Made by a program: the position numbers and the translations under genes. Below, one piece after another: positions 45,117 through 55,010 of a stretch of 64,000 bases of DNA. The notes under the pieces were generated by a model. The model saw only the letters and a program-made list of their open reading frames with translations. It was not told where the DNA came from and made no database searches. This DNA is from Neoarius graeffei (taxonomy: Eukaryota; Chordata; Actinopteri; Siluriformes; Ariidae), in assembly GCF_027579695.1 (NCBI RefSeq), contig NC_083571.1:31906943-31970942 (forward strand). Reading direction: 5' to 3'. Positions within the stretch are counted from its first letter, which is position 1; each line of letters begins with the position of its first letter.

Positions 45117-46726
45117 CAGTGGTGCTTGAAAGTTTGTGAACCCTTTAGAATTTTCTATATTTCTGCATAAATATGACCTAAAACATCATCAGATTTTCAT
45201 ACAAGTCCTAAAAGTAGATAAAGAGAACCCAGTTAAACAAATGAGACAAAAATATTATACTTGGTCATTTATTTATTGAGGAAAATGATCCAATATTACA
45301 TATCTGTGAGTGGCAAAAGTATGTGAACCTCTAGGATTCACAGTTAATTTGAAGGTGAAATTAGAGTCAGGTGTTTTCAATCAATGGGATGGCAATCAGG
45401 TGTGAGTGGGCACCCTGTTTTATTTAAAGAACAGGGATCTATCAAAGTCTGATCTTCACAGCACATGTTTGTGGAAGTGTATCATGGCACGAACAAAGGA
45501 GATTTCTGAGGACCTCAGAAAAAGCGTTGTTGATGCTCATCAGGCTGGAAAAGGTCACAAAACCATCTCTAAAGAGTTTGGACTCCACCAATCCACAGTC
45601 AGACAGATTGTGTACAAATGGAGGAAATTCAGGACCATTGTTACCCTCCCCAGGAGTGGTCGACCAACAAAGATCACTCCAAGAGCAAGGTGTGTAATAG
45701 TCGGAGAGGTCGCAAAGGACCCCAGGGGAACTTCTAAGCAACTGAAGGCCTCTCTCACATTGGCTAATGTTAATGTTCATGAGTCCACCATCAGGAGAAC
45801 ACTGAACAACAATGGTGTGCATGGCAGGGTTGCAAGGAGAAAGCCACTGCTCTCCAAAAAGAACATTGCTGCTCGTCTGCAGTTTGCTAAAGATCACGTG
45901 GCCAAGCCAGAAGGCTATTGGAAAAATGTTTTGTGGATGGATGAGAACAAAGTAGAACTTTTTGGCTTAAATGAGAAGCAGTATGTTTGGAGAAAGGAAA
46001 ACACTGCATTCCAGCATAAGAACCTTATCCCATCTGTGAAACATGGTGGTGGTAGTATCATGGTTTGGGCCTGTTTTGCTGCATCTGGGCCAGGACGGCT
46101 TGCCATCATTGATGGAACAATGAATTCTGAATTATACCAGCGAATTCTAAAGGAAAATGTCAGGACATCTGTCCATGAACTGAATCTCCAGAAAAGGTGG
46201 GCCATGCAGCAAGACAACGACCCTAAGCACACAAGTCGTTCTACCAAAGAATGGTTAAAGAAGAATAAAGTTAATGTTTTGGAATGGCCAAGTCAGAGTC
46301 CTGACCTTAATCCAATGGAAATGTTATGGAAGGACCTGAAGCGAGCAGTTCATGTGAGGAAACCCACCAACATCCCAGAGTTGAAGCTGTTCTGTATGGA
46401 GGAATGGGCTAAAATTCCTCCAAGCCGGTGTGCGGGACTGATCAACAGTTACCGCAAACATTTAGTTGCAGTTATTGCTGCACAAGGGGGTCACACCAGA
46501 TACTGAAAGCAAAGGTTCACATACTTTTGCCACTCACAGATATGTAATATTGGATCATTTTCCTCAATAAATAAATGACCAAGTATAATATTTTTGTCTC
46601 ATTTGTTTAACTGGGTTCTCTTTATCTACTTTTAGGACTTGTGTGAAAATCTGATGATGTTTTAGGTCATATTTATGGAGAAATATAGAAAATTCTAAAG
46701 GATTCACAAACTTTCAAGCACCGCTG
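45117..46726 (+). mobile_element. Complete Tc1-like transposon
   Basis: A 1610-bp element with ~210-bp inverted terminal repeats (45117-45328 and 46515-46726) beginning CAGTGGTGCTTGAAAGTTTG. TA occurs at 45115-45116 and 46727-46728. The repeats are long (IR/DR-like), and a single transposase gene lies between them. Both ends and the coding frame are intact, making this the best candidate in the window for a recently active copy. Other copies of the family are at 1, 35805 and 62507. Confidence 0.97.
45484..46506 (+). CDS. Tc1-like DD34E transposase, uninterrupted 340 codons
   Basis: Cuts and re-joins DNA at TA sites, acting on the flanking inverted repeats. I chose ATG 45484 (MARTKEISEDLRKSVVDAHQ); an upstream open stretch from 45406 lacks an ATG. 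Residues 1-50 form the first helix-turn-helix (STVRQIVYKWRKF at 37-49), followed by a GRPTK motif (59-63) and a second HTH with basic residues (RRKPLLSKKN about 118-127). The catalytic triad is D153 (LWMDEN), D244 (QQDNDPKHTS) and E279 (PDLNPMEMLW), giving 34 residues between the last two. These are the same positions as in Sleeping Beauty. The length is typical. WMDEN in place of the usual WTDET and MEM in place of IEN may lower activity. Confidence 0.95.
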   Translation: MARTKEISEDLRKSVVDAHQAGKGHKTISKEFGLHQSTVRQIVYKWRKFRTIVTLPRSGRPTKITPRARCVIVGEVAKDPRGTSKQLKASLTLANVNVHESTIRRTLNNNGVHGRVARRKPLLSKKNIAARLQFAKDHVAKPEGYWKNVLWMDENKVELFGLNEKQYVWRKENTAFQHKNLIPSVKHGGGSIMVWACFAASGPGRLAIIDGTMNSELYQRILKENVRTSVHELNLQKRWAMQQDNDPKHTSRSTKEWLKKNKVNVLEWPSQSPDLNPMEMLWKDLKRAVHVRKPTNIPELKLFCMEEWAKIPPSRCAGLINSYRKHLVAVIAAQGGHTRY

Positions 46727-46728
46727 TA

Positions 46729-47186
46729 TTAGATCTTTTAGCCTCTAAGTCATATCTAATACCATCACCAACCAGCATCTCTTTTTATTCTCACTTGTTC
46801 CTCAAACAAAACAAGTCGCTATGCTGAGATGAGGCCAGAACCGGAGCTCTCAAAGTGATTCTATGACACTGGAATACATTTGGAAATCACACCCCATCAT
46901 TATCATAATTATACGTATTATTGAGGTTGTATAGTTATTATCTGGTTTTATTGGTCACTTGAATTGAATACATTTCATCCAAACCTCAAGAACACACACA
47001 AAAAAGGAGCGCTATAAATAACATGGATCCAATGTCTTCCATCTCTAATAAATACAGCTGCATTAATTTGCTATTAGACCTCAAACTTGTTCTTGAACAT
47101 AAACACTGTATTACCTCTCAGATACAGTACGCTCTGGTGTGTGTTGCATGTAGCAGTGTTGAATAATGTTGCAAGTTCCTCTATCT
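46729..47186. other. Short spacer, no gene seen
   Basis: AT-rich sequence between the Tc1 element and the next hAT element; nothing recognised. Confidence 0.5.
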
Positions 47187-48219
47187 CAGGGGTGGGCAAT
47201 TATTTTTTCCATGGGGCCACATGAGAAACAGAAAATTTTGTGGAGGGCCGGACCAAAAGGCTGAACTAAATTCTGCATAATATTAATTGTATTTCTTTAT
47301 ATAAAGCAATAAATAACATTGTTTTTACAAGCTGCTAAGACTGGTAACAGTATGGAAAAAACGAGGTTGCCTTACAAAAAATGTCATTTATTCAGTCAAA
47401 CTTCCCAAAACAATGGTTAACAAAATGTGAACGTTTGTACCATTTTTTTTCAGTCGCATTCACCCCAAAACACAATAAAGACATCACAATATTGTCTTTC
47501 TACTCCAAATATCAAGCAAGATACATCATATTATAATAATGATGCCCACATTTGTAGTCTAATCACCTCATTTGGTGCTTTTCGCCGGAGATCGGCTCCG
47601 GCGCCTGCTGGTGACGTCGTACGATGTGATTGGCTGGACCGTTTGAAGGATGACGTACAAGTTTGTGGTTGGTCTGGACAAATTACGGAAGTAGTTATCG
47701 CGGGATTAGGTTTCGTGGGATTTCATGTCATTTTCATGTCGCGCGCATTGCGTTTTTGTTCAACACAACTTCAAAACTAGACAGGGACACTCTAACGAGT
47801 GCAAACCCCGCCTTTTCCCTATTAAAATACATTGGGCGAAAATTTCGAAGTTCTGCCATGACCTTGACCTTTGACCTTTGACCTCCAAAATTTAATGGTT
47901 TCCTTCCTGGGTGATTGGCAACACATGTACAAAATTTGGTCCAAATCGATCCATTGGTTCTTGAGATACCTTGCAGACACACAGACAGACAGACAGACAG
48001 ACAGATACACACACACACACACAGACTGACGCAGGTGAAAATAATAACCCCTCCGACTACTGTCGGCGGGGTTAATAAAAGCAATGCACATTCAGTCCAT
48101 GCATGAGGTAAAATTAGAAAATACGTTTATTTTGTAATTTCTAATTAACCTTACGCGGGCCGGTCAGAATGAACCAAAGGGCCGGATGCGGCCCGCGGGC
48201 CGTAAAATGCCCAGGTCTG
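47187..48219. mobile_element. hAT (Charlie-type) element with GGCCGG-rich ends
   Basis: It starts CAGGGGTGGGCAATTATTTT and ends (reversed) CAGACCTGGGCATTTTACGG. The flanks are CTCTATCT (47179-47186) and CTCTAGCT (48220-48227), an 8-bp duplication with one mismatch. An unrelated repeat occupies about 47580-48075. No transposase remains. Confidence 0.85.
47580..48075. mobile_element. Nested repeat with (ACAG)n tract and terminal hairpin
   Basis: Contains CTTGACCTTTGACCTTTGAC, GGTTCTTGAGATACCTTGCA, an (ACAG)n/(CA)n tract at 47975-48024, and ends with a GC-rich hairpin AACCCCTCCGAC...GTCGGCGGGGTT. This is a common fish repeat design whose class I cannot fix from sequence alone. The array at 55890-57090 ends in a similar way. 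Confidence 0.55.
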
Positions 48220-48304
48220 CTCTAGCTGGTGTGATTTGCTTAAATGAATACTCCAAACTAATGACTGCTTTCCAAACTAGGGTGACCAGACGTCCCGGTT
48301 TTAC

Positions 48305-48746
48305 CGGTGTTCTGTAAAGTTATCCTACCTCTTGGATTTGTCCTACCAAGCCTACTGCGCATGCGCGAAATCCAATAATTACAATGTAGGCATATTTGCA
48401 ATTCAGAAACGTATAAAATACAGTATTTATAAACAAACGAAACGATGCCCCGTCATAACTTTGACTGCCCAGTGCCCACTGCGTGACAGAATTAGCAAGT
48501 CCTCATACAGACCGTTTTATTTTTCAAAACAAGTCATTACAAATTATTTGACTCGGCCAAAGACTCGACCAATACGCGCAAAACATAAAAATCGGCAAAT
48601 GCGTGAAATACTGACCGATTTTCTATCAGCCCAGCTGATCGGTAGGACAAAACTCGTTCCAAGATATGATGTCATGTGTTCTGCGCATGCGCAGTAGGCT
48701 TGGTAGGACAAATCCAAGAGGTAGGATAACTTTACAGAACACCGGG
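48305..48746. mobile_element. MITE with ~58-bp perfect inverted ends
   Basis: Both ends read GGTGTTCTGTAAAGTTATCC and continue through CTACCTCTTGGATTTGTCC to TACTGCGCATGCGC as inverted copies. The interior (~320 bp) has no gene. It interrupts the hAT element's own TTACCGGGACAGTCCC sequence. Confidence 0.8.
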
Positions 48747-48904
48747 ACAGTCCCAATTTGGGGTTGTGTGTCCCGAGTCCCGACAAAAGTCTGTCGGGAC
48801 ACGGATATGTCCCGGTTTTCGCCACTCGCGACGTTTGCGACTGAGCAGCGTGGGAATCATTAGCGGAGAAATGTCTGCATTTACTATTTTGATGAATTGA
48901 CCGG

Positions 48905-49198
48905 TGTGGCAGCGGGGGTGTGGTCAAGCGTCGGTCTGTGACCGGAGGGCGGAGTCAGGGAAGGTAAGTGGCAGAATCACTACACCTGATGTGAATTAAT
49001 GTGTTTGTGTGTCTTCCCCAGTGACCGTGCCCTATATAAGGAGAGAGAGAGAGCTCTCTCCCTAACCAGACGACTGGAGTGTGTGTGTTGGCTGGCAGAG
49101 TTAAAAGTTTGCTGAAAAGTGAAAATAAAAAGAGTTTTGTGAACTCAGTTCTGACCTGCCGTCCTTCTGTGCTCCACCCACCCATACAGACTGTCACA
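48905..49198 (+). mobile_element. Retroviral/Gypsy-type LTR (forward)
   Basis: A 294-bp unit beginning TGTGGCAGCGGGGG and ending CTGTCACA, i.e. TG...CA. It has a TATA box (TATATAAG, 49033-49040) and a polyadenylation signal AATAAA (49124-49129) before the end. A primer-binding site follows directly. No gag, pol or env is present. Confidence 0.85.
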
Positions 49199-49199
49199 G

Positions 49200-49217
49200 T
49201 GGTGCTGAAACCCGGGA
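49200..49217 (+). promoter_or_regulatory. Primer-binding site complementary to tRNA-Phe
   Basis: TGGTGCTGAAACCCGGGA matches the complement of the 3' end of eukaryotic tRNA-Phe at 17 of 18 positions by my recall of that tRNA. It lies one base after the LTR's CA, as in retroviruses and LTR retrotransposons. Confidence 0.75.
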
Positions 49218-49220
49218 CCG

Positions 49221-49491
49221 AGCACAGAAGGACGGCAGGCCAGAACTGAGATCACAAAACTCTTTTTATTTTCACTTTTCAGCAAACTTTTAACTCTCCC
49301 AGCCAACGCACACACTCCAGTCGTCTGGTTAGGGAGAGAGCTCTCTCTCTCTCTCCTTATATAGGGCGCGGTCACTGGGGAAGACACACAAACACATTAA
49401 TTCACATCAGGTGTAGTGATTCTGCCACTTACCTTCCCTGACTCCACCCTCCGGTCACAGACCGACGCTTGACCACGCCCCCGCTGCCACA
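49221..49491 (-). mobile_element. Same LTR in inverted orientation, lacking its last ~25 bases
   Basis: From 49221 the sequence is the reverse complement of the LTR at 48905-49198, ending GCTGCCACA at 49491. It lacks the terminal U5 segment. Flanks of the pair are ACCGG (48900-48904) and ACAGG (49492-49496), possibly a 5-bp duplication with one mismatch. Confidence 0.85.
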
Positions 49492-49662
49492 ACAGGAATC
49501 GCAAACTTTCCTGGTTACTGCCCCCTGGCCCTGTGGCATGGGTGTTTATTTAGCCACATTATTCCGGACAACAGAACGTGTTGCCATGCAACAATAAAAT
49601 AAACATTAACTGGCGCGAATGTTCTTTGTCTAGCAGCTAGCAGCAGTAATGCCGCAGCAATT

Positions 49663-49762
49663 ATGCCGAAAAGAAAATGTACCTTTTCCAAAGATTTACA
49701 GGGCACCTAGCCCTTCCTCCGAGAGGTGCAGAACAATGCGCACGAAGCCTACTGCACACACT
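49663..49762 (+). pseudogene. hAT (Tip100-like) transposase N-terminal exon remnant
   Basis: ATG 49663 opens MPKRKCTFSKDLQGT, then a TAG stop, then PFLREVQNNAHEAYCTHC up to a GTAAGT donor. This is the zinc-finger start of hAT transposases of this end type (MPKRKCTF..., PFL..., C-x2-C). The in-frame stop shows it is inactive. Confidence 0.65.
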
Positions 49763-50203
49763 GTAAGTGCTTTGTTCTTGTACTGAGTTGGGTAGCCTAT
49801 GTTGCAAATGATGTGTGCTCCTGTGGGGGCTTTCCTCGGGCTGTCGCCCCTCTCCTCCTTTACTGCTGTTTTGTTTGAGTGTATATTCTCAAATCACTTG
49901 TCTCTTTTTTGTTTCTGTTTAACATACCATTCTGACAGTTTGGCCGTATTGCTGTGTTGAACAGCTTGTTGCACCTTCCATTAAAGTGTTCACTTTTGTA
50001 CACATCTTCTTGCTTTATTCATTCAGTTGTGGGGAATGGTTAGTAAGGTTGATTCTGACCTAGGCTATGAGGTCACATATCTACTTTTTAAGTTCATGCT
50101 ATAGAGTGCTTCGAGGTCAGCGCGAACCCAGCGGCGGCCATATTAGAAGTCAAAGGTCGCTGTGTCAGTGCATTGTTGTTCAGCGAAGCAAAAAGGGGTG
50201 ACA

Positions 50204-50414
50204 ATGCCGAATACGTGTGTCATTGTTGGCTGTAGTAGCCGGGGCGAAAAGGGTGGCAAAAGCTTCCACAGACTCCCTAAAGTCGTGACTAACCAGGGAA
50301 TTGCAGCACAGGAGAAAAGCGAGCGGAGGAGACGACAGTGGCTGGCTGCCATCAACCGATCAAATTCAGGACAACTTGACTGTATCCGGATTTGTTCTGA
50401 TCACTTTGTGACAG
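50204..50414 (+). pseudogene. THAP-domain exon of ISL2EU-like copy 4 (frame intact)
   Basis: ATG 50204 gives MPNTCVIVGCSSRGEKGGKS with the C-x4-C pair at residues 5 and 10. HRLPK, RRRQWLAAINRS and ICSDHFVTG follow, supplying the C-x2-H pair of a THAP domain. The exon ends ACAG|GTAGGT in phase 1, the same phase as the exon at 40298. The frame is uninterrupted, but nothing downstream remains, so I treat it as a remnant; a domesticated THAP gene is possible but unlikely given the enclosing TIRs. Confidence 0.75.
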
Positions 50415-50566
50415 GTAGGTTAAATTGTCTTGAATTTCATAGTTACTAAAATAAATGTGATACAAACTATTATCTTTTCTATGTACTTTCAGCAATGATT
50501 AATGGATATATTTGTCATATTAGGTAGCTTATGTCTACTGCAGTGCATTGCTGTATCAAATGGCAT

Positions 50567-50803
50567 TTAAGATCTAGGCCTAGTAATGTTTATGTACACA
50601 TGCTTTAGTTCACAAAATGGACTTGGGTGAAACACTAGATAGTTCACAAGATCGATGTATGTCACATGCGGCAACAAGCTGGGGTCAGCTTTCCATTCCT
50701 TCTCACTAACAGTGTATGGATCTACATTCCCAATGAAACGTACCTTCTCAGCATAACGCTCCCGTGCCTGCTTATCCAAACTTTCACAGTAGTGCTCCAT
50801 CAC
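50567..50803 (-). pseudogene. ISL2EU-like second-gene exon of copy 4
   Basis: Minus-strand frame starting MMEHYCESLDKQARERYAEK, then VDPYTVSEKEWKADPSLLP and HVTYIDLVNYLVFHPSPF. It shares DPY and the P-x3-Y-x-D-hydrophobic-x2-YL motif with the exons at 1758 and 43626, and here the frame is continuous through the motif, the best preserved of the three. Confidence 0.65.
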
Positions 50804-51394
50804 TTCAGATGTCTAAATTCTTAAAAAATCCAAGCTTCTAAGCCCTCTAACGTGGAAACGAATCGGTGAATGTGTACTCTATGAGCGCTCTGGAGCGAGT
50901 GACTTCCAAGATGGCCGCGCAGACCACAGTGTTACTATTTTTAGCATCATCTCGGAGCACTCTATAGTGCATACAATTTTAGAGATACAGCCCACATGTG
51001 CATATGCGTTCTTCTTGGTGTTCTCACAAACAGGTGAAATAAATCAGTTTAAATTTGGCCTATGGACATAGCCTGGCCTATTCTCAGCCATTACAAAATC
51101 TGTTGTCTGACCATAATTTAACTGATCTGTATACCACTATGCTACTAGATAACAAAATGCCTGTTTGTTTTATTTCATGTGAGATGTTGATAAATGTGAG
51201 CTTCAACAAAATGATAAGAGCACCTCTCTGAGTGTCACGTTTACATAAAAAAAAGGTGTGCGTGCACGAGCATGGTCGCGCGCAAAAGTGTCCCGGTTTC
51301 AGACTAGGGAAATCTGGTCACCCTATTCCAAACTCATCTTTATCCAGCAGGTTTGTAGACTAATGCGATTGCCAAGAGCAAACATTTAGACATA

Positions 51395-52059
51395 CAGTAC
51401 TGTGCAAAAGTCCGAGGCACGTGTAAAGAAATGCTGTAGACCAAAAACAGCTTAAAAGAGCAGGAAGCCATAATAAATGAAACAAAGTCAATATTTGGTG
51501 TAAGACGACCCTTTACTTAAAAAAAAAAAGTAGTCTCAGGTACAACGAGTGCAGTTTTATGCGGAAATGAGCTGTAGGTTTTACTGAGCGTCTTACAGAA
51601 CCGGCCGCAGTTCGTCTGGACACTTTGACTCTCACACTCGCTTCTTCATTCTTCATTCATCTTCATGCAGCAAAACCCAGCAGCCTTCATGATGTTTTCT
51701 TTTTTAATCTGAAAAGTGAGTTCTTATGTAATATGCTGCTCAGATACAAACTTTTTTTCCTGTAATGCTGGAAAATGAACAAACGTTTGGACTCTAAAAT
51801 GTTTTTGTACCGACTCGATAATGTAGAAATCTCATCTCATCTCATCTCATCTCATCTCATTATCTCTAGCCGCTTTATCCTGTTCTACAGGGTCGCAGGT
51901 AAGCTGGAGCCTATCCCAGCTGACTACGGGCGAAAGGCGGGGTACACCCTGGACAAGTCGCCAGGTCATCACAGGGCTAATGTAGAAATCATAAAATAGA
52001 AATCTATAACAAAGTTTGTATGAAAGAAATGGGCGGGCTAAGACTTTTGCACAGTACTG
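51395..52059. mobile_element. Tc1/mariner-type MITE (CAGTACTGTGCAAAAGTC ends)
   Basis: Ends CAGTACTGTGCAAAAGTC are inverted on the two sides, with TA at 51393-51394 and 52060-52061. No coding sequence. A truncated SINE is nested at 51832-51977. Confidence 0.9.
51832..51977 (-). mobile_element. 5'-truncated tRNA-derived SINE, copy 11
   Basis: Only the last ~146 bases of the SINE (minus strand) are present, with the (ATGAG)n tail. A 13-bp duplication TAATGTAGAAATC lies at 51819-51831 and 51978-51990. Truncation with an intact duplication indicates incomplete reverse transcription at insertion, not later loss. Confidence 0.95.
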
Positions 52060-52071
52060 TATTTCTCCCAA

Positions 52072-52255
52072 AGGTACATTTTATATGAGGCCTGGAATAA
52101 TAGGAGAAATTCATGCGAATATATTAACATCAAGGTAGAGAACACTTTCAACACGGATGTCATTAAAGGTGCGGTCTGCAAATTTTTTTATTTTTTCCCC
52201 ATTGGTAATACTTGCTGAAGTTTCTCCTTACTTTCTTAGTAAAGAAAATTAAAAA
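52072..52255 (+). repeat. Diverged direct repeat, first copy
   Basis: Shares with 53462-53640 the ordered words GGCCTGGAATAATAGGAGAA, CACGGATGTCATTAAAGGT, CATTGGTAATACTT and the following TTTCTYCTYAC run. The two copies are ~1.4 kb apart in the same orientation. Confidence 0.65.
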
Positions 52256-53461
52256 AAAAAAAAAAAGCAAAACTTCTTTTATGTATAATAGGACTCTAGG
52301 GGTAGGTGTTGAACACCAAGAGTGTTTTGCAAAACAGTCTATTTTTATGAATAATTTACATAAAAATACTGCATAAAAGCTTTTTTTTTTGGCTGCACTT
52401 CTTCAATTTATAAAAAAAAAAAGAGAAAACCTCTATAACAAGCTGGAGGCTTGGGTAAGACTTCTTCTCATCTTATTGTTCATTAATATTGTTAGCATTA
52501 TTGTGTTTATTGTGTTTTTGACGCAATTCAATTTCAACATCTGCCCCTTGACTTTATAAGTGAGTTTCATGTAAAAAATAGAAATTAGTAAATAAATAAT
52601 TTAAAAAAAACAATAATAATAATAATAGTAATAAATAAAAGGATTTCTATTCTCTTTTCTTTGCAGGGAAACGTAACCAAATGCTCGTCATAGGCATGCG
52701 GCAGATAGAGATAAAAAACATCAGAGTACTCCTTTAATTGAATATCCCAGATAATACTCTTTCTCTCTCGGATGAAATAAACATACATGCCTGCCTATCT
52801 ATACACATATCTATTACGCCACGCCTTCCTCAATACACTTTGATGCAATGCATATGAACACCCTCGTCCTCTTCTCTCTCTCTCTCTCTCTCTCTCTAGG
52901 CCCCTGGGAAAGGCAGTGGACGCTGGCAGTCATGGGCGAGCAAGCAAGATCGGTTGTGTGTTGCCAGTGTGAAGGAGATAAGAACAGAAACAGCAGCTAG
53001 AAAGGGGACGTCTGAGTGGGAAATGGAAAGAGAGGAAAAAGGGGGATGGGAATGGATGGGGGGGTTGGGGTGGGTAGGGTGTAAGGGTAGGGGTCTTTGC
53101 TAAGGGGGCTTGGCTGATATGTCCCCTTATTGGTTTGTTCAAACAGAGGGGGGAGGGGCCACAGCACACACACCAGCTGGAAGAGAGACAAGAAACAAAG
53201 AGAAAGAGAGAGAGAGAGAGAGAGAGTTTCATAATTAAAGTTGCAGGATGATTATTAAATTGCTCAGATTCTCCATCTGAAAAGTAACAGAGTAAAAATA
53301 AAGTTAAATCTGACACATAATCCCGTGCGATATTAACGCACACACATGCTGCAACAGAATTACTAATAAATCTTCTTAGCTTCTTTGTTTTAATATGAGT
53401 CTATGAATATTTCATTTCCAATTCCTTAGCAGGAATGGGAAAAAAAATTATCCTGCCTAAT
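52256..53461. other. Sequence between the direct repeats, no gene seen
   Basis: Holds A-runs (52240-52265), a (CT)n tract at about 52874-52898 and a (GA)n tract at about 53200-53226. A GA-rich stretch (52900-53200) contains short open frames without recognised domains. Confidence 0.45.
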
Positions 53462-53640
53462 TCTCCCAAAATTACATTTTATTACATTGAGGCCAGGAAT
53501 AATGGGAGAAATTCACATTATGATATTCACACGGCATAACATCACGGATGTCGTTAAAGGTACGGGCCGCAATTTTTTTCATTGGTAATACTTCGTGCCG
53601 TTTCTTCTCACCTTCTTAGTGACGTTCCTCCTCACCTCTT
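53462..53640 (+). repeat. Diverged direct repeat, second copy
   Basis: Counterpart of 52072-52255: GAGGCCAGGAATAATGGGAG, CACGGATGTCGTTAAAGGT, CATTGGTAATACTTCGTGCC. Differences include several small indels, so the duplication is old. Confidence 0.65.
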
Positions 53641-54464
53641 CTCACCTCTTTTATAAAATATCTGGTTTCTATGGCGCTCCAGGCTGTGGAAACACAAGAA
53701 ACCTCGAATAATATGGAGTCCCAAGGTACAGCCAATCAGGATGTGTCTAATTTGCCTGTCATTCATGTTGTTCTTCAGTCATCGTGGTGGTAATTTCCTC
53801 GAAAGTTCCCCAGTGTTACACTGGCTTTCAAGAGTTAAGGTCCAGTCTTCTGTAGGCGTTGCTTTGGAATGAACACTGAAACGAGATTTTGAAGTTTGTG
53901 TTTGGATTTTAGGCTTCAGATTGTTGGCTTATCATTGTAGACACTTCAACAGCAAAACAAGGGTTGAATATTTACGAACTAGACTTGAGTTCACACCAGC
54001 AGTGACATGACGCGACGCGACGCAGCAAAACAGCTGGAAGTTATTTATTTTGGCTTATAAAGACTGTGCAGACAGAGCAAAGTGGGCGTGGCTGGGCAGT
54101 ATCGTGAAGCTGAGTGGAGTTTACGCAAACGTAAATAATACAACTTTTTCACGTTGTATACCATCATTCGGACATATTGTTACATGACTATTGTGCACGA
54201 TGTGGAGCGCCATAGTGCTTTTGTAAAGAAGCGAGGGCATCATATGAAACTGTTCGACCAGTCTGAGCTGAGAAAGGGAGAAAAAAGGAGAGAGAAGGAA
54301 AAAAAGAAAGCGATAAAGGGGAAGAGCGAGCCAGCCCAGTCTGAAATCCAGCCAAGCTAAATCTGAGCGACTTGGCACCAGACCCTTGGCTTGAGTATGC
54401 TGAATGAAAAAAAGGAGGCTGAAGTGCTATGCCAAGAATGCAAAGACATATACGGTCTTCCCCA

Positions 54465-54499
<35 letters not shown>

Positions 54500-54998
54500 T
54501 CTCTCTCTTCATGCTGAGTGTGAGTTTGAGGAATAAACACACCTCCACACTGTACACACAGGCCTGTTTTTGATTAAAGCCACACTCCACATCACTGCTT
54601 CATAATCACTACCACAGGCTTAGAAAATCTAATAAATGCACACTTTCATGCATTAAAGGTGGAATAAGCCTCCCCCCCTCCCCCCGGAAAGGACAGTAGC
54701 CATGCTTTCATAACAGCTTAATGAAAACATGTTAATATTTATAAAGTTGGCAAACGCTTCTTGAGACAGAATGCAATCCATGCCCGTAGCAGTGAAACAG
54801 GAAGTCATGGAGGGAGGAACTTATAGATTGATGTATTTTATTGTTACTAATGTTCAAGGCTACTGCATAATAAATAATTCCACATATTTTAGCCCGATAG
54901 CGGTACGGTTCCAGTTTCACAGTGGTTTCATGCCTTCTCAGCTTCACAAACATTGTAATAGAACACACACACACAGATATAATATAAATATATGATAT
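53641..54998. other. Non-coding stretch, no gene seen
   Basis: Includes a (CT)n tract at about 54471-54508. Open frames here lack recognisable domains. Confidence 0.45.
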
Positions 54999-55010
54999 AC
55001 ACAGTAAAGG

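Larger units (their letters stand above)
50103..50963. mobile_element. ISL2EU-like THAP transposon (copy 4), internally deleted
   Basis: Ends AGAGTGCTTCGAGGT and (reversed) AGAGTGCTCCGAGAT, flanked by AT (50101-50102, 50964-50965). The sub-terminal parts carry GGCCATATTAGAAGTCA on the left and GGCCATCTTGGAAGTCA on the right (reversed). A THAP exon reads in from the left (50204) and a second-gene exon reads in from the right (50803). The middle is deleted, leaving 861 bp. Confidence 0.75.
48278..51325 (+). mobile_element. hAT element (TAGGGTGACCAGA ends) with three nested insertions
   Basis: Ends TAGGGTGACCAGACGTCCCG and (reversed) TAGGGTGACCAGATTTCCCT, with a perfect 8-bp duplication TTCCAAAC (48270-48277, 51326-51333). 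Nested inside are a palindromic MITE (48305-48746), an inverted LTR pair (48905-49491) and an ISL2EU-like element (50103-50963). A transposase N-terminal remnant is at 49663. Confidence 0.9.

Noticed and set aside
45442..46247. Minus-strand frames of 151 and 110 codons opposite the transposase
   Set aside because: They are antisense shadows of the Tc1 transposase; the same shadows recur over the second copy at 62831-63636.
50204..50414. Domesticated THAP host gene
   Set aside because: The exon is enclosed by inverted ends with AT flanks inside a hAT element and has no downstream exons, so a transposon remnant explains it better.
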